From positions 124,001-188,000 of the forward strand of contig NZ_JAMBPV010000001.1 of the NCBI RefSeq assembly GCF_029531845.1: a stretch of DNA of 64,000 bases, given 5' to 3'. The stretch is from Staphylococcus equorum (GTDB taxonomy: Bacteria; Bacillota; Bacilli; Staphylococcales; Staphylococcaceae). The translations under genes and the position numbers were made by a program. This document shows, piece after piece, positions 16,661 through 25,380 of this stretch (its first letter is position 1; each line of letters begins with the position of its first letter). Under the pieces are notes generated by a model that did no database searches, was not told the DNA's origin, and was given only the letters and a program-made list of their open reading frames with translations.

Positions 16661-18436
16661 TTAATCTTTTTGAATACCAAATTCATCTACTAATTCTACG
16701 CTACGTTGTTCACCTTTACTGATGTCACCGCGCAGTTGATAAATTTTAACTTTCAATTGATCGCCTTCAACTTCATATACTGAGAAGTTCTGAGCTGATG
16801 AATCTCTGTTATTTTCGTGTTTATCTTCAAATGCATCTGTTTCTTGTGGTTGTTCACCTAGTTTGAATAGACTGTTGTAATGATCTAAATCTTTCTGAGT
16901 TAACCAGCTTAATTCTGGTCTTACTTTTTTAATATGCTCTAATGAGCGATCATAAATGCTGTCATATTCTTTCGTACCGCCAGTGTTAGGTAATACATAA
17001 ACTGAACCATCTGGATCGTCATAATATTTCACGCCATCTTCGCCAACAAATTGTTCTGTATCTTCTTTCTTCGCATTCACAAAACTATTTTTCGTTGATG
17101 TGTGTTCTAATGGATGTGTACGTGATAACACGTGGTCGTGACCTTGTAATACTAAGTCAACGTCAAGATCATCAATTTCTTTTGTTAATTCATCTCTTAC
17201 TTTCTTCACATCTTCATCTGAAAGTGCATGATATGATTTAGAATACATTGGTTTGTGTAAGTTTAAAACAACCCATTTTGCCCCATTGTCTCGCGCCTGT
17301 TTAATATCTTTCTTAATCCATTCCATCTGTTCATCACCGATGGCTTTTTCATCTGGATTGTCTTTTGATTTCTTATTGTCGTTCGTATTCGCTACTACCA
17401 TGTGTGCCCCATTATAATCAAATGAATAGTACGAACCGCCATTAACAGCGTCATTTTCTTTTGGTACGTTCATGTGTTCATTGAATTTATTCAATAATTT
17501 TTTGTCTTCTTCATTCAATGCATACTCATCATGGTTACCTGGTGCTGCAGCAACTGGTAATGACATAAATGATGGTCTAGATTGTTTATATAAATCTTTC
17601 CATTCATCTTCAACTTCAGCAGTTTCTACAAAGTCCCCTGTATGCAGTGCGAAGTTAGGATCACCTGCTGTTTGAATTGCATTTTTCAATGTATCAGCCC
17701 CAAATGCTGCTTCATTTCTTACGTTCTCATTCCAAAAAGCATTTTGTGTATCTGTATATTGTACAAAGCTAAATGGATCGCCTTTATCACCGGAAGTCTT
17801 GAATTTACCTATTTCACTTTTCTTCCCGCTTTCACTACCAACTTTGTAGTAATATTGCGTATTCGGTTTTAAATCTTTAGCGTGTGCTTTGTATGTATAT
17901 TCTTTTTCTTTAATTAAATCTGTTTTGCCATGCTTGTCGCCACTCGTCCATTCAGGGCCACCTGCATTTTCATCAGTATAATAACCATTTACTTTAGATT
18001 TACCATTTTTTTCAATAGGTTCGCCTTCATCATCTTTGGCAACATCTTTATAGATGATATTGCCATCTTTATCTCTTTCAAGATACTTAGAGTCTACTTT
18101 TTTAGGTTTAGCATCAAATGATTTTGCGTCTTTAAAATCTTTAGATTCTGAAACCCATACTTTAGAATCTTTGAACTTATCTGTGGTATACCAACTAAAA
18201 CCCATTTCTGATTTGGTGTCACCTTTAAAATTTGTGATTACACGGTTAGGGTTGTTGTTCTCTGGAACCTCGGCTACTTTAGGTTTTTTATCCAGTAATT
18301 CAATATCACCGCTTTTTTCGCCTTCTGTTGCACTACCTGAACCACTTGCTTCAGCTGTTGGTGTTGAAACTGTAGTAAATACTAAAGCTAGACTCATTAC
18401 AGTACTTACAGCAATAGAACGATACTTATATGCCAT
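16661..18436 (-). CDS. Secreted purple-acid-phosphatase-like metallophosphatase
   Basis: ATG 18436, directly after an in-frame GTG at 18439, follows TTGGGGGG. The protein of about 591 residues has a Sec signal peptide (IAVSTVMSLALVFTTVSTPT, cleavage near AEA). It carries an N-terminal FN3-like domain and a calcineurin-like phosphatase with the full dimetal set: QYTDTQN, LHTGDFVE, AAPGNHDEY, VVLNLHKPMY and QGHDHVLSRTH. Such exported enzymes release phosphate from phosphoesters or nucleotides. Charged insertions (many Lys/Asp) are typical of staphylococcal exported proteins. No sortase or lipid anchor is seen. The PhoP-box-like repeat upstream and the nearby paralogue and nuclease suggest phosphate scavenging. 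Confidence 0.85.
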   Translation of the reverse strand: MAYKYRSIAVSTVMSLALVFTTVSTPTAEASGSGSATEGEKSGDIELLDKKPKVAEVPENNNPNRVITNFKGDTKSEMGFSWYTTDKFKDSKVWVSESKDFKDAKSFDAKPKKVDSKYLERDKDGNIIYKDVAKDDEGEPIEKNGKSKVNGYYTDENAGGPEWTSGDKHGKTDLIKEKEYTYKAHAKDLKPNTQYYYKVGSESGKKSEIGKFKTSGDKGDPFSFVQYTDTQNAFWNENVRNEAAFGADTLKNAIQTAGDPNFALHTGDFVETAEVEDEWKDLYKQSRPSFMSLPVAAAPGNHDEYALNEEDKKLLNKFNEHMNVPKENDAVNGGSYYSFDYNGAHMVVANTNDNKKSKDNPDEKAIGDEQMEWIKKDIKQARDNGAKWVVLNLHKPMYSKSYHALSDEDVKKVRDELTKEIDDLDVDLVLQGHDHVLSRTHPLEHTSTKNSFVNAKKEDTEQFVGEDGVKYYDDPDGSVYVLPNTGGTKEYDSIYDRSLEHIKKVRPELSWLTQKDLDHYNSLFKLGEQPQETDAFEDKHENNRDSSAQNFSVYEVEGDQLKVKIYQLRGDISKGEQRSVELVDEFGIQKD

Positions 18437-18493
18437 CACACGTACCCCCCAATAGGAATTTTTAATGTTTCATTCACTATTTTAGCAATGTAG

Positions 18494-18510
18494 TATTAAT
18501 TTAAAGTTAA
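18494..18510 (-). promoter_or_regulatory. PhoP-box-like direct repeat upstream of the intact phosphatase
   Basis: The minus strand reads TTAACT-N5-TTAATA (18510 to 18494), followed 9 bp later by TAAAAT (18484-18479), a likely -10. The repeat takes the place of a -35 box, as in PhoP-activated promoters. Confidence 0.5.
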
Positions 18511-18586
18511 TGCTATATGGATTTTGTAAATTTTAAATTACTATTTGAAATCATTAAAATATAAAATCCAATATTTTTAAGATTAT

Positions 18587-19987
18587 TTAAATTTCCGGAT
18601 AAATATTTTGGATTGCTGTATATAATGCGTCAGAAAAATCATACATGGTAGATGTCCAATTGTCAGTATTTGTTCTAGAAACAGCACTCAGGTCTCCATT
18701 CTTGAAAAATGCTTCTCTTAAAGCTCTCGTTAATTCGAGTTGAATACCTGTGCTATTCTCTTCACTATTTATAAAATTGTTGTCACTCAACCCTCCTATA
18801 TTTTCTGGAGGCGTTTCTACCACAAAACCGTATCTTTCAAGTTGATTTTGAATTTCATCTTTTAATGTAGATTTTAACCCGCCTAAATAAACAATTTCTT
18901 CATCACCTTGAGCACCATGAATTGCAATTGTTGCTTTACGATCTTTAATCATATGATTCAATGTTGGGTCATCATAACGTGTGGAAGTAACGTGTAATTG
19001 TGAATTATTAGATGGTCGAATACCTTCAAAAGAGAAGTAGTCGTAATCACCTTCATTAGCTAATAATTTTGTTAATTCTGAAGTACCTTGTTCTATACCA
19101 CCACCATGAGCTGCTACCACAAGCACTTCACTGCCATTATCTTTAGTCTCTTTTTTCCAATCTACGTTTTCTACTGTGTCATTTTCCAATTCGGTCATTG
19201 AATTATAATAGTCAGTGGTGTTTGTCTCAACTGCTACATTACTAGAATATTTAACTTCGTTTGTTAATGATGCCGACATTTTATTAATTGTTGTTTTAGA
19301 TTGGTTTGTGGACAATGTTACGGTATTGGGTGTAGTTGTATTTGTTTTCATAGATGCTGACTCAGTTGGTGAGACAGATGATATGGGCGCTCTTCTCGTT
19401 TTAATTGCTGTTGCGTTTTGAGTTGATGATTCCGCTGTAGCCCTTGTGTTGTTTGTTTCTGTTGTTGTTTGTGCAGTTGACGCTGACGATTTAGATTTTG
19501 GGCTTACAGTTTCTGAGCTTGAGTGAGATTGTTTTATCGGTTTGGGTGGTATTTTAGTTTTTGATGTCATGGGAGCATTTGTAGTTTTAAAATTTAATGT
19601 GTCCTCTGGTTTTTTCGCAGTTGTTTCATCATAATCTAATCCGCTCATTATAGGTTGATTAGATGTAGAAGTTAATTTTTTTGTAGTCTCTTGGGGTTGT
19701 TCTGTTGGTTTTTCGATTCCTGTTTGTTTTTTGATCTCTATTGGATTTTCGATTTCAGTTTGGTTTTTGGCCTCTGTTGGGTTTTCAATTTCAGTTTGGT
19801 TTTTGGCCTCTGTTGCGTTTTCGATTTCTGCTTGCGTTGCTGTAGTCTGGATTTCGCTCTTCGTTGATCTACTCGCATGTGCCTGTTCATTTTTTAAATT
19901 GATTACGCTTAAAGTTATTGCCACAGTCACAATTCCAAAAGTCACTTTACTTACTGAAAAGGTACGAAATCTAAAAACATTGTTCAT
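18587..19987 (-). CDS. Secreted poly-gamma-glutamate hydrolase family protein
   Basis: This 466-residue protein starts with FRFRTFSVSKVTFGIVTVAI, a YSIRK-like signal peptide cleaved near AHA. Residues about 40-260 are Thr/Ser/Lys-rich and contain 12-residue repeats of the TEIENPTEAKNQ type. The last 200 residues match the PghP/YmaC-type family (PF05908): VVAAHGGGIEQGTSEL, FSFEGIRPSNNSQLHVTS, IAIHGAQGDEE and IQLELTRALREAF, with His in AHGGG and IHG and Glu in QLE as zinc ligands. It should cleave poly-gamma-glutamate outside the cell, for biofilm or capsule turnover, nutrition, or competition with PGA producers. There is no LPXTG anchor. Confidence 0.82.
   Translation of the reverse strand: MNNVFRFRTFSVSKVTFGIVTVAITLSVINLKNEQAHASRSTKSEIQTTATQAEIENATEAKNQTEIENPTEAKNQTEIENPIEIKKQTGIEKPTEQPQETTKKLTSTSNQPIMSGLDYDETTAKKPEDTLNFKTTNAPMTSKTKIPPKPIKQSHSSSETVSPKSKSSASTAQTTTETNNTRATAESSTQNATAIKTRRAPISSVSPTESASMKTNTTTPNTVTLSTNQSKTTINKMSASLTNEVKYSSNVAVETNTTDYYNSMTELENDTVENVDWKKETKDNGSEVLVVAAHGGGIEQGTSELTKLLANEGDYDYFSFEGIRPSNNSQLHVTSTRYDDPTLNHMIKDRKATIAIHGAQGDEEIVYLGGLKSTLKDEIQNQLERYGFVVETPPENIGGLSDNNFINSEENSTGIQLELTRALREAFFKNGDLSAVSRTNTDNWTSTMYDFSDALYTAIQNIYPEI
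19710..19817. repeat. 36-bp tandem repeats inside the PGA hydrolase gene
   Basis: The units at 19746-19781 and 19782-19817 differ at only 2 of 36 bases. A more diverged unit lies at 19710-19745. They encode the 12-residue TEIENPTEAKNQ repeat, and copy number may vary by slippage without shifting the frame. Confidence 0.75.
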
Positions 19988-20175
19988 GTGTATTCCCCTT
20001 AATAAATATTTATTTTAGTATAATCATAACCAATAATTCTATAAAAGCAATATTTTATTATATACCATGCAACACTTGTGTTTATCATTAGAATTTAAAA
20101 ATTAAATATATATAATACCAACCACACAATATTGGTATGCGTCTATATTACTTTGTCTTTCTCTCAACATCCAAC

Positions 20176-21420
20176 TCAATCGTGAATTGTGGTTTTTTCT
20201 TTTTTAAATAAATAATCACCATTTCTAACAGAAGCTAGGCAATCAACCCGGCGACGTTGAGCTTCGAATACGTTGGGTGCATCAAGCACGATAAAGTTAG
20301 CTGGCTTACCTTCATTTAAACCATAAACTCCCTCAATCTGCATTAATTTGGCGCCATTATAAGTAATTAAATCAAAATTACGTGGGAAATCTTCCTCACG
20401 CATTAATTGAGTAGCATGTAGACCATTGTCTAAAATATTCATTAAGTTACCTGAACCTGCTGGGTACCATAAATCAACAATCGAGTCTTGACCAAATGCT
20501 ACGTTAATATTGTTATCTACGAATTCCTTAACGCGTGTTAAGCCACGACGTTTAGGATAGCCATCTTGTCTGCCTTGTAAGTATAAATTTTCAGTAGGAC
20601 AAGATACAAAGTTCAAGCCAGATTGATGAAATAACCCCATCATACGGAATGCATAAGCATCATCTGTTGAACCAAATGAGCATGTATGAGAGGCAGTCGT
20701 TGATTGACCATAGCCTTGTTTCATCGCTTCAGCATTTAATATCTCTAAATAACGTGCTTCAACATCATCTGTTTCATCACAGTGCACATCAATTAATTTA
20801 TTGTATTTAATAGCTAGACGTACGATTTCTTTAACCGCCTTTGTGCCATCTTCAGGGCTCCATTCATTATGAGGTATGCCTCCGACACAATCTGCACCTA
20901 ATTGTAATGCTGCTTCCACCAAGTCACGACCTGTTTGGCCTTTTTCTTCAAAAGAGTACATACCATTTTGTGGAAAGGCAACAACTTGTATCGTGATATT
21001 ATCTTTGAGTTCATCGCGTACTTCAATCGCTGCTTTAATACCTGTTAAATTAGGATCTGTACAGTCCGTTTGAGCTCGAATATATTGTGTACCATAGCCT
21101 GCCACATCGTTAACTGCCTGTCGCATGCGTGATTTCATTTCTTCTTTAGTTGTACCTTTTTTATAATCATTCCATAAATCAATCGCTTCGAATAATGTAC
21201 CTGATTCGTTTTTTATTTGTGGATCTTGACCAGTAAAATAATAATCTAAGTGTAAATGAGCGTCTACATATGGGGGTAATACTAGCGCACCCTCTAAATC
21301 AATTACTTCATCGGCTTCGCCAAAGTTGTTTCCAAAAGATGAAAACTTGCCGTCTTCTACTAAAATCTCGGATGCATAATCGTGTTTATATATTGTTGCA
21401 TTAATAAATTTTTTAAACAT
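20176..21420 (-). CDS. codA: Cytosine deaminase-like amidohydrolase
   Basis: This 414-residue TIM-barrel amidohydrolase is colinear with Escherichia coli CodA. The metal ligands are conserved: His55 and His57 (DAHLHLD), His213 (VHCDETDD), catalytic Glu216, His245 (TASHTCS) and Asp312. LQGRQDGYPKRRGLTRVKEF is nearly a CodA signature. One difference is at the active site: the CodA string FGHDD is FGQDS here, so the residue after metal Asp312 is Ser. The predicted reaction is cytosine to uracil plus ammonia, but related substrates are possible. No codB permease gene is adjacent. It is the last gene before a terminator on the minus strand. Confidence 0.82.
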   Translation of the reverse strand: MFKKFINATIYKHDYASEILVEDGKFSSFGNNFGEADEVIDLEGALVLPPYVDAHLHLDYYFTGQDPQIKNESGTLFEAIDLWNDYKKGTTKEEMKSRMRQAVNDVAGYGTQYIRAQTDCTDPNLTGIKAAIEVRDELKDNITIQVVAFPQNGMYSFEEKGQTGRDLVEAALQLGADCVGGIPHNEWSPEDGTKAVKEIVRLAIKYNKLIDVHCDETDDVEARYLEILNAEAMKQGYGQSTTASHTCSFGSTDDAYAFRMMGLFHQSGLNFVSCPTENLYLQGRQDGYPKRRGLTRVKEFVDNNINVAFGQDSIVDLWYPAGSGNLMNILDNGLHATQLMREEDFPRNFDLITYNGAKLMQIEGVYGLNEGKPANFIVLDAPNVFEAQRRRVDCLASVRNGDYLFKKEKTTIHD

Positions 21421-21511
21421 TTATAAAACCTCCTCCATCTATATTTACCATAACTACAAAATGAAATGTTAATCGACCCATTGCAAATGAGATTAAATCG
21501 AAATCAGTCAC

Positions 21512-21555
21512 AAAAAGCACTTCCATATATTTGTTTATGGAAGTGCTTTATTTTT
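21512..21555 (-). terminator. Terminator after the ureohydrolase gene
   Basis: AAAGCACTTCCATA and TATGGAAGTGCTTT form a 14-bp stem followed by ATTTTT. It separates the ureohydrolase unit from codA. Confidence 0.75.
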
Positions 21556-21599
21556 AAATTCGTTTCACTTTAATCTCATATTGTACTTACAAGATATAA

Positions 21600-22574
21600 C
21601 TATCTGTCACCTTTTAATTCTCTTTCTTTTAATACATAACTTAATAAATCTAACATGACACGTGCTGCAGTTTGACCTGTCATGCCAGTTTGGTCATACA
21701 TCGGAGCTACTTCAACTAAATCAAATCCAATAACTTCATTATGTTTAGCTACTGCTTTTAACAGCTCGTTCACTTCATCATATAATAAACCTCCAGGAGA
21801 AGGAGTCCCTGTTCCGGGAGCTATTGATGGATCTATACCATCTATATCAATTGTGATATACAACTTCTCTCCTTTAGGAATGAGTTCTGCCAATTTTTCT
21901 GGTCCTTTTTCTCGCATTTTTTTAGGAGATAAAATTGTTGCACCATATTCATGTGCTGCATCAACATCTTCTTTTAAACTACTACTAATACCACGAATAC
22001 CAAATTGATAAATATTTTTCACATGGTCCATTTCAGATAATCTTCTAATACAACTACCATGACCATATCTTTGGCCAGATCTGTGATCAGCCCAGTCTAA
22101 GTGTGCATCAATTTGTAAAACATGGAAAGGTCCCAATGCTTCAAGTCCTTTACCTGTTGCAGCTGTTATTGAATGATCTCCTCCAATAATTACAGGCATA
22201 GCATCTTGTTCAACAATTTTACTTAAAGTTGCTTCTGTATTTTCATGACTTTGCATAAGATCGCCATGTACAATATCTACATCACCTACGTCAAAGACTT
22301 TCCACTTTGGTCCTAAATAAGTAATGTCATTTTCGATATCGTAAGCTCCGTCTAATCCAAAACTATATAAAGTTGAACCTTCCCTAACTCCTCTTGGTCC
22401 CATTCTTGCGCCTGATTTCCATTGCGTTCCCATATCATTAGGTACGCCGATAACTGCGACATCAGCTTTAAGCTCTTTTAATTTTTCAATACTCTCACAA
22501 ACTGGATATTTTCCAAAAGTGCAAATACCTGTAAACGGTAGATTAAGAGTTTGTTTTTCTTCTGGATTCATCAT
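21600..22574 (-). CDS. Ureohydrolase (agmatinase/guanidinobutyrase type)
   Basis: This 324-residue arginase-superfamily enzyme has the complete dimanganese site: His134 (GGDHS), Asp156, His158 and Asp160 (DAHLDW), and Asp243 and Asp245 (DIDGIDPSIAPGTGTPSPGG). The family hydrolyses a guanidino group to urea. The sequence fits the agmatinase/guanidinobutyrase branch more than arginase, because it has GTGTPSPGG. DAHLD is followed by Trp-Ala-Asp-His, a substrate-loop variation I cannot assign. It lies 25 bp after an MFS transporter gene with a LysR gene beyond, so it is a dedicated import-and-degrade unit. Agmatine, guanidinobutyrate and similar compounds are candidates. Confidence 0.85.
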   Translation of the reverse strand: MMNPEEKQTLNLPFTGICTFGKYPVCESIEKLKELKADVAVIGVPNDMGTQWKSGARMGPRGVREGSTLYSFGLDGAYDIENDITYLGPKWKVFDVGDVDIVHGDLMQSHENTEATLSKIVEQDAMPVIIGGDHSITAATGKGLEALGPFHVLQIDAHLDWADHRSGQRYGHGSCIRRLSEMDHVKNIYQFGIRGISSSLKEDVDAAHEYGATILSPKKMREKGPEKLAELIPKGEKLYITIDIDGIDPSIAPGTGTPSPGGLLYDEVNELLKAVAKHNEVIGFDLVEVAPMYDQTGMTGQTAARVMLDLLSYVLKERELKGDR

Positions 22575-22599
22575 ATTAAATTCCCCCTGTTTTTAATTA

Positions 22600-23985
22600 T
22601 TAAGTCCATCTCGTTTTCAATGATTTTTCACACATTGTTAACATCAAAATGATAATTGAAACTATTCCAAATAATAATGGTGTTAGCATGCCAAGTGCTC
22701 CTGCTAAATGCTCATTATTAAATAATACTGAAAATGAACTATAGATAGCTGTAGATATTGCAATTCCAAAAGAATAACCTAATGAACTGGCCATTTTATA
22801 AATACCTGAACCAATACCGACTTTATCATCACTCACATGTTCTAATAGCGTATCTATAGAAGGCGTTGCATATAATCCAATACCAATACCTGCAATTAGA
22901 AATCCTATAAATACAACAATGAGGTAAGGAAGATTAGGTAAAAATGTTAATGCTCCAAAACTCATACCAACACTTGCAATAATAATCGAGAAAAACATCG
23001 GTTTACTTGGCCCCATTTTCTGATGCATTTTTTCTCCTACTCTAATCATTAATAGGAGTGCAACAATATTACCAAGTGTTAACAATCCTGTTTCAAAAGC
23101 AGTAAATCCTCTACCAATTTGAATATAAGTATTAGCAACAACAATTGTTCCTGCTATACCATTCTGTAAAAAATTGGTTAAAACTGCACCAGTAAATGGT
23201 TTTGATTTAAACAATTCAAAATCAATAAATTGATGCGATTTTGTTTTTTCGTAAAATATAAATACTAACGTTAATAGGATAGAACCAATAAATAATGTAA
23301 CTATAGTAAAACTTGTCCAACCCAAATCTTGCCCTTGCGTCACGATGACATTAATAGCGAGCAAGGTAAACACGAAAATTACAAAACCGACAATATCAAA
23401 TTTTTCTTTGTTTACTTTTGATACTTTTGTTTCTTCAATATTTTTCAATAAAAACATGGCGATCATAGCAACGACAATTGATAGTATAAATATCATACGC
23501 CAATCATAGTAAGTTGCTATTAATCCTCCAACAAATGTCGTTACGCCGCCCCCACCCCACGAGCCAAATGACCAATAACTTAAAGCTCTTTGACGCTCAC
23601 TTTTTTCAAATGTTGTTTTAATTAAAGCTAGAGTCGCCGGCATGATTAAAGCAGCTGACAGGCCTTGAAGCGCTCTTGCAAAAATTAATAAGATAGGTTC
23701 TCTAGCAACTATGACTAATAATGAGCCAATGATGCTGATAATCAAACCAACATAAGTTATTTTCTTTCTCCCAATTCTGTCTGCTATACCGCCACCAACT
23801 ACAATGAATAATCCACAAAACAATGAAGTTAGACTCGTGGAAATATTCAAAACACCTGTTGAAACTTTTAGGTCTTTTTGCATGGTTGGAATGATATTAA
23901 TCATTGATTGTGCAAAAAGCCAAAAAGTCAATATTGCCAAAACCATTCCTAAAATATACATATCGGTCTGTCTTTTAGTTTTCAT
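22600..23985 (-). CDS. MFS transporter, DHA2/EmrB-QacA type
   Basis: This 461-residue protein has about 13-14 hydrophobic segments. The MFS motif A GGGIADRIGRKKITYVG is at about residues 63-79, and LQGLSAALIMPATLALI, typical of the DHA2 family, is at about 108-124. These are usually proton-driven exporters. The link to a ureohydrolase and a LysR regulator suggests transport of the guanidino compound or export of a product, instead of drug efflux. Start ATG follows AAAGGGGGA. Confidence 0.8.
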   Translation of the reverse strand: MKTKRQTDMYILGMVLAILTFWLFAQSMINIIPTMQKDLKVSTGVLNISTSLTSLFCGLFIVVGGGIADRIGRKKITYVGLIISIIGSLLVIVAREPILLIFARALQGLSAALIMPATLALIKTTFEKSERQRALSYWSFGSWGGGGVTTFVGGLIATYYDWRMIFILSIVVAMIAMFLLKNIEETKVSKVNKEKFDIVGFVIFVFTLLAINVIVTQGQDLGWTSFTIVTLFIGSILLTLVFIFYEKTKSHQFIDFELFKSKPFTGAVLTNFLQNGIAGTIVVANTYIQIGRGFTAFETGLLTLGNIVALLLMIRVGEKMHQKMGPSKPMFFSIIIASVGMSFGALTFLPNLPYLIVVFIGFLIAGIGIGLYATPSIDTLLEHVSDDKVGIGSGIYKMASSLGYSFGIAISTAIYSSFSVLFNNEHLAGALGMLTPLLFGIVSIIILMLTMCEKSLKTRWT

Positions 23986-24203
23986 GGCAATCCCCCTTTA
24001 TTTGAAGGTAACTTCAAATTAGTTGAAGTTTAGCACCATGATTAGAGCTCCGCAAATATATTTCTGAATAATCTGATAAATTAAAAATGAAATGAATTCA
24101 CAATAAATAGCACTACAATAACCTTTATGTTCCTCGAATAACTTTAAGATGTTACCCTGTATAAAATTTATTTATGAGTTCATTTATTTTTTTATATCCT
24201 TTC

Positions 24204-24240
24204 AAAAAATAAAGCGATAAGTAGATAACTACTTATCGCT
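24204..24240 (-). terminator. Terminator overlapping the LysR stop
   Basis: AGCGATAAGTAG (24213-24224) and CTACTTATCGCT (24229-24240) form a perfect 12-bp stem with a 4-nt loop and a T-rich tail on the minus strand. It includes the regulator's stop codon. Confidence 0.8.
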
Positions 24241-25137
24241 ACTTTCATCTAATGTAAAATAACACTTACAAAAATTAATGAAGTTAATAATATCAGAATT
24301 TAATGCTTCTTCTCGATATAACAACCAAGTACTTCTTGTAATACACTCACCATTTTTAAACTTCAAATCTTTTGTGTAAAAAGTATCTTCATCTAAGATA
24401 CAAGATCGTGGAACAATTGAATATCCCATACCTATTTGAACAAATTTTTTACATATTTCAATCTTATCAACTTGGGAAATATTCCTAGCATATGTATCAT
24501 AACGTTCCTCCCACCATTCATTAATTGATTTAGAAATAGAGTTTTCTAATTCTATGTAGGTATTATAATTTTGGTGTGATTTATAAACTATACGATACTG
24601 TTCATGTAATTTTTTTAGGTTTATTGGTTTTTTACTAATAATTGTTAATGGATCTTGCTTTAACAACATTTTCTTTCCATGCCAATCGTATTCACCAGTT
24701 AATATCCCAATATCTATATCATGATTTTCCAATTGTTCTAGTATCTCAATACTCCATCCGCTCGTCATATTCATATATACTTCTGGATGATCTTGAGAAT
24801 ACTGCTTTATTAATTCTGGCATGGTATAAATTGCAAAGTTTGTATTTGCGCCTAATTTTAAATTACCTTTTAATTCTTCATGTATTTCATTAATACTTGA
24901 TTTTAAATTTTGAATCTCAGATAATACTTTATTTGAAAATTTAACTAAGTGCTCACCTTCAGCTGTAAAATTAAATTCATTTCCCACTTTATTAATAATT
25001 TTAATACCAAACTCTTTCTCAATTTTCTTTATTCTATACGATAATGATGGTTGGGACATAAATAATTTATTTGCTGCTTTAGTAAAACTTTGTTCTTCGT
25101 TGAGTAACGACAATATTTTATAATCATCATCTTGCAC
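24229..25137 (-). CDS. LysR-family transcriptional regulator
   Basis: The start chosen is GTG 25137, which has GGGAGG 7 bp upstream. Upstream in-frame ATGs at 25173 and 25170 would place this SD inside the coding region. The resulting protein has 302 residues. The N-terminal HTH (QSFTKAANKLFMSQPSLSYR at about 18-37) is canonical, and the C-terminal half is a periplasmic-binding-like effector domain (GNLKLGANTNFAIYTMPELI). It lies upstream of the MFS/ureohydrolase pair on the same strand, separated by its own terminator, and is the likely activator of that pair. Confidence 0.85.
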   Translation of the reverse strand: MQDDDYKILSLLNEEQSFTKAANKLFMSQPSLSYRIKKIEKEFGIKIINKVGNEFNFTAEGEHLVKFSNKVLSEIQNLKSSINEIHEELKGNLKLGANTNFAIYTMPELIKQYSQDHPEVYMNMTSGWSIEILEQLENHDIDIGILTGEYDWHGKKMLLKQDPLTIISKKPINLKKLHEQYRIVYKSHQNYNTYIELENSISKSINEWWEERYDTYARNISQVDKIEICKKFVQIGMGYSIVPRSCILDEDTFYTKDLKFKNGECITRSTWLLYREEALNSDIINFINFCKCYFTLDESSDK

Positions 25138-25303
25138 ATGAAAACCTCCCATTTTCAAATCATTACACATCATTCTACAGTATTATTACACTATTTTCTC
25201 TTGCTAGATAACTCACTAAAATCATTAATCCTAATTCAAGATATTCAAAAAGAATTTATTTGGTATTTTCCATTACCATTATCCAGATTAAACTTAATAT
25301 TAA

Positions 25304-25320
25304 TTTACCCTATCTTAACA
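25304..25320 (+). promoter_or_regulatory. PhoP-box-like repeat upstream of the secreted nuclease
   Basis: TTTACC (25304-25309), N5, TTAACA (25315-25320) lies about 26 bp before TATAAT (25347-25352), and no good -35 box is present. The 11-bp period matches the repeats upstream of the two phosphatase genes. Confidence 0.35.
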
Positions 25321-25380
25321 GTCCCTTTGAATTAGCTTTGTTACAATATAATTAAAATTGAAATTTAAAGGGGAATGGTT

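Noticed and set aside
18054..18455. 133-codon plus-strand frame opposite the secreted phosphatase start
   Set aside because: It is a mirror of the Lys/Asp-rich coding sequence and has no RBS. The minus-strand protein has full family motifs.
19710..19817. CRISPR-like spaced repeats
   Set aside because: The 36-bp units are directly tandem, in frame, and code for a repeated 12-residue linker; there are no spacers.
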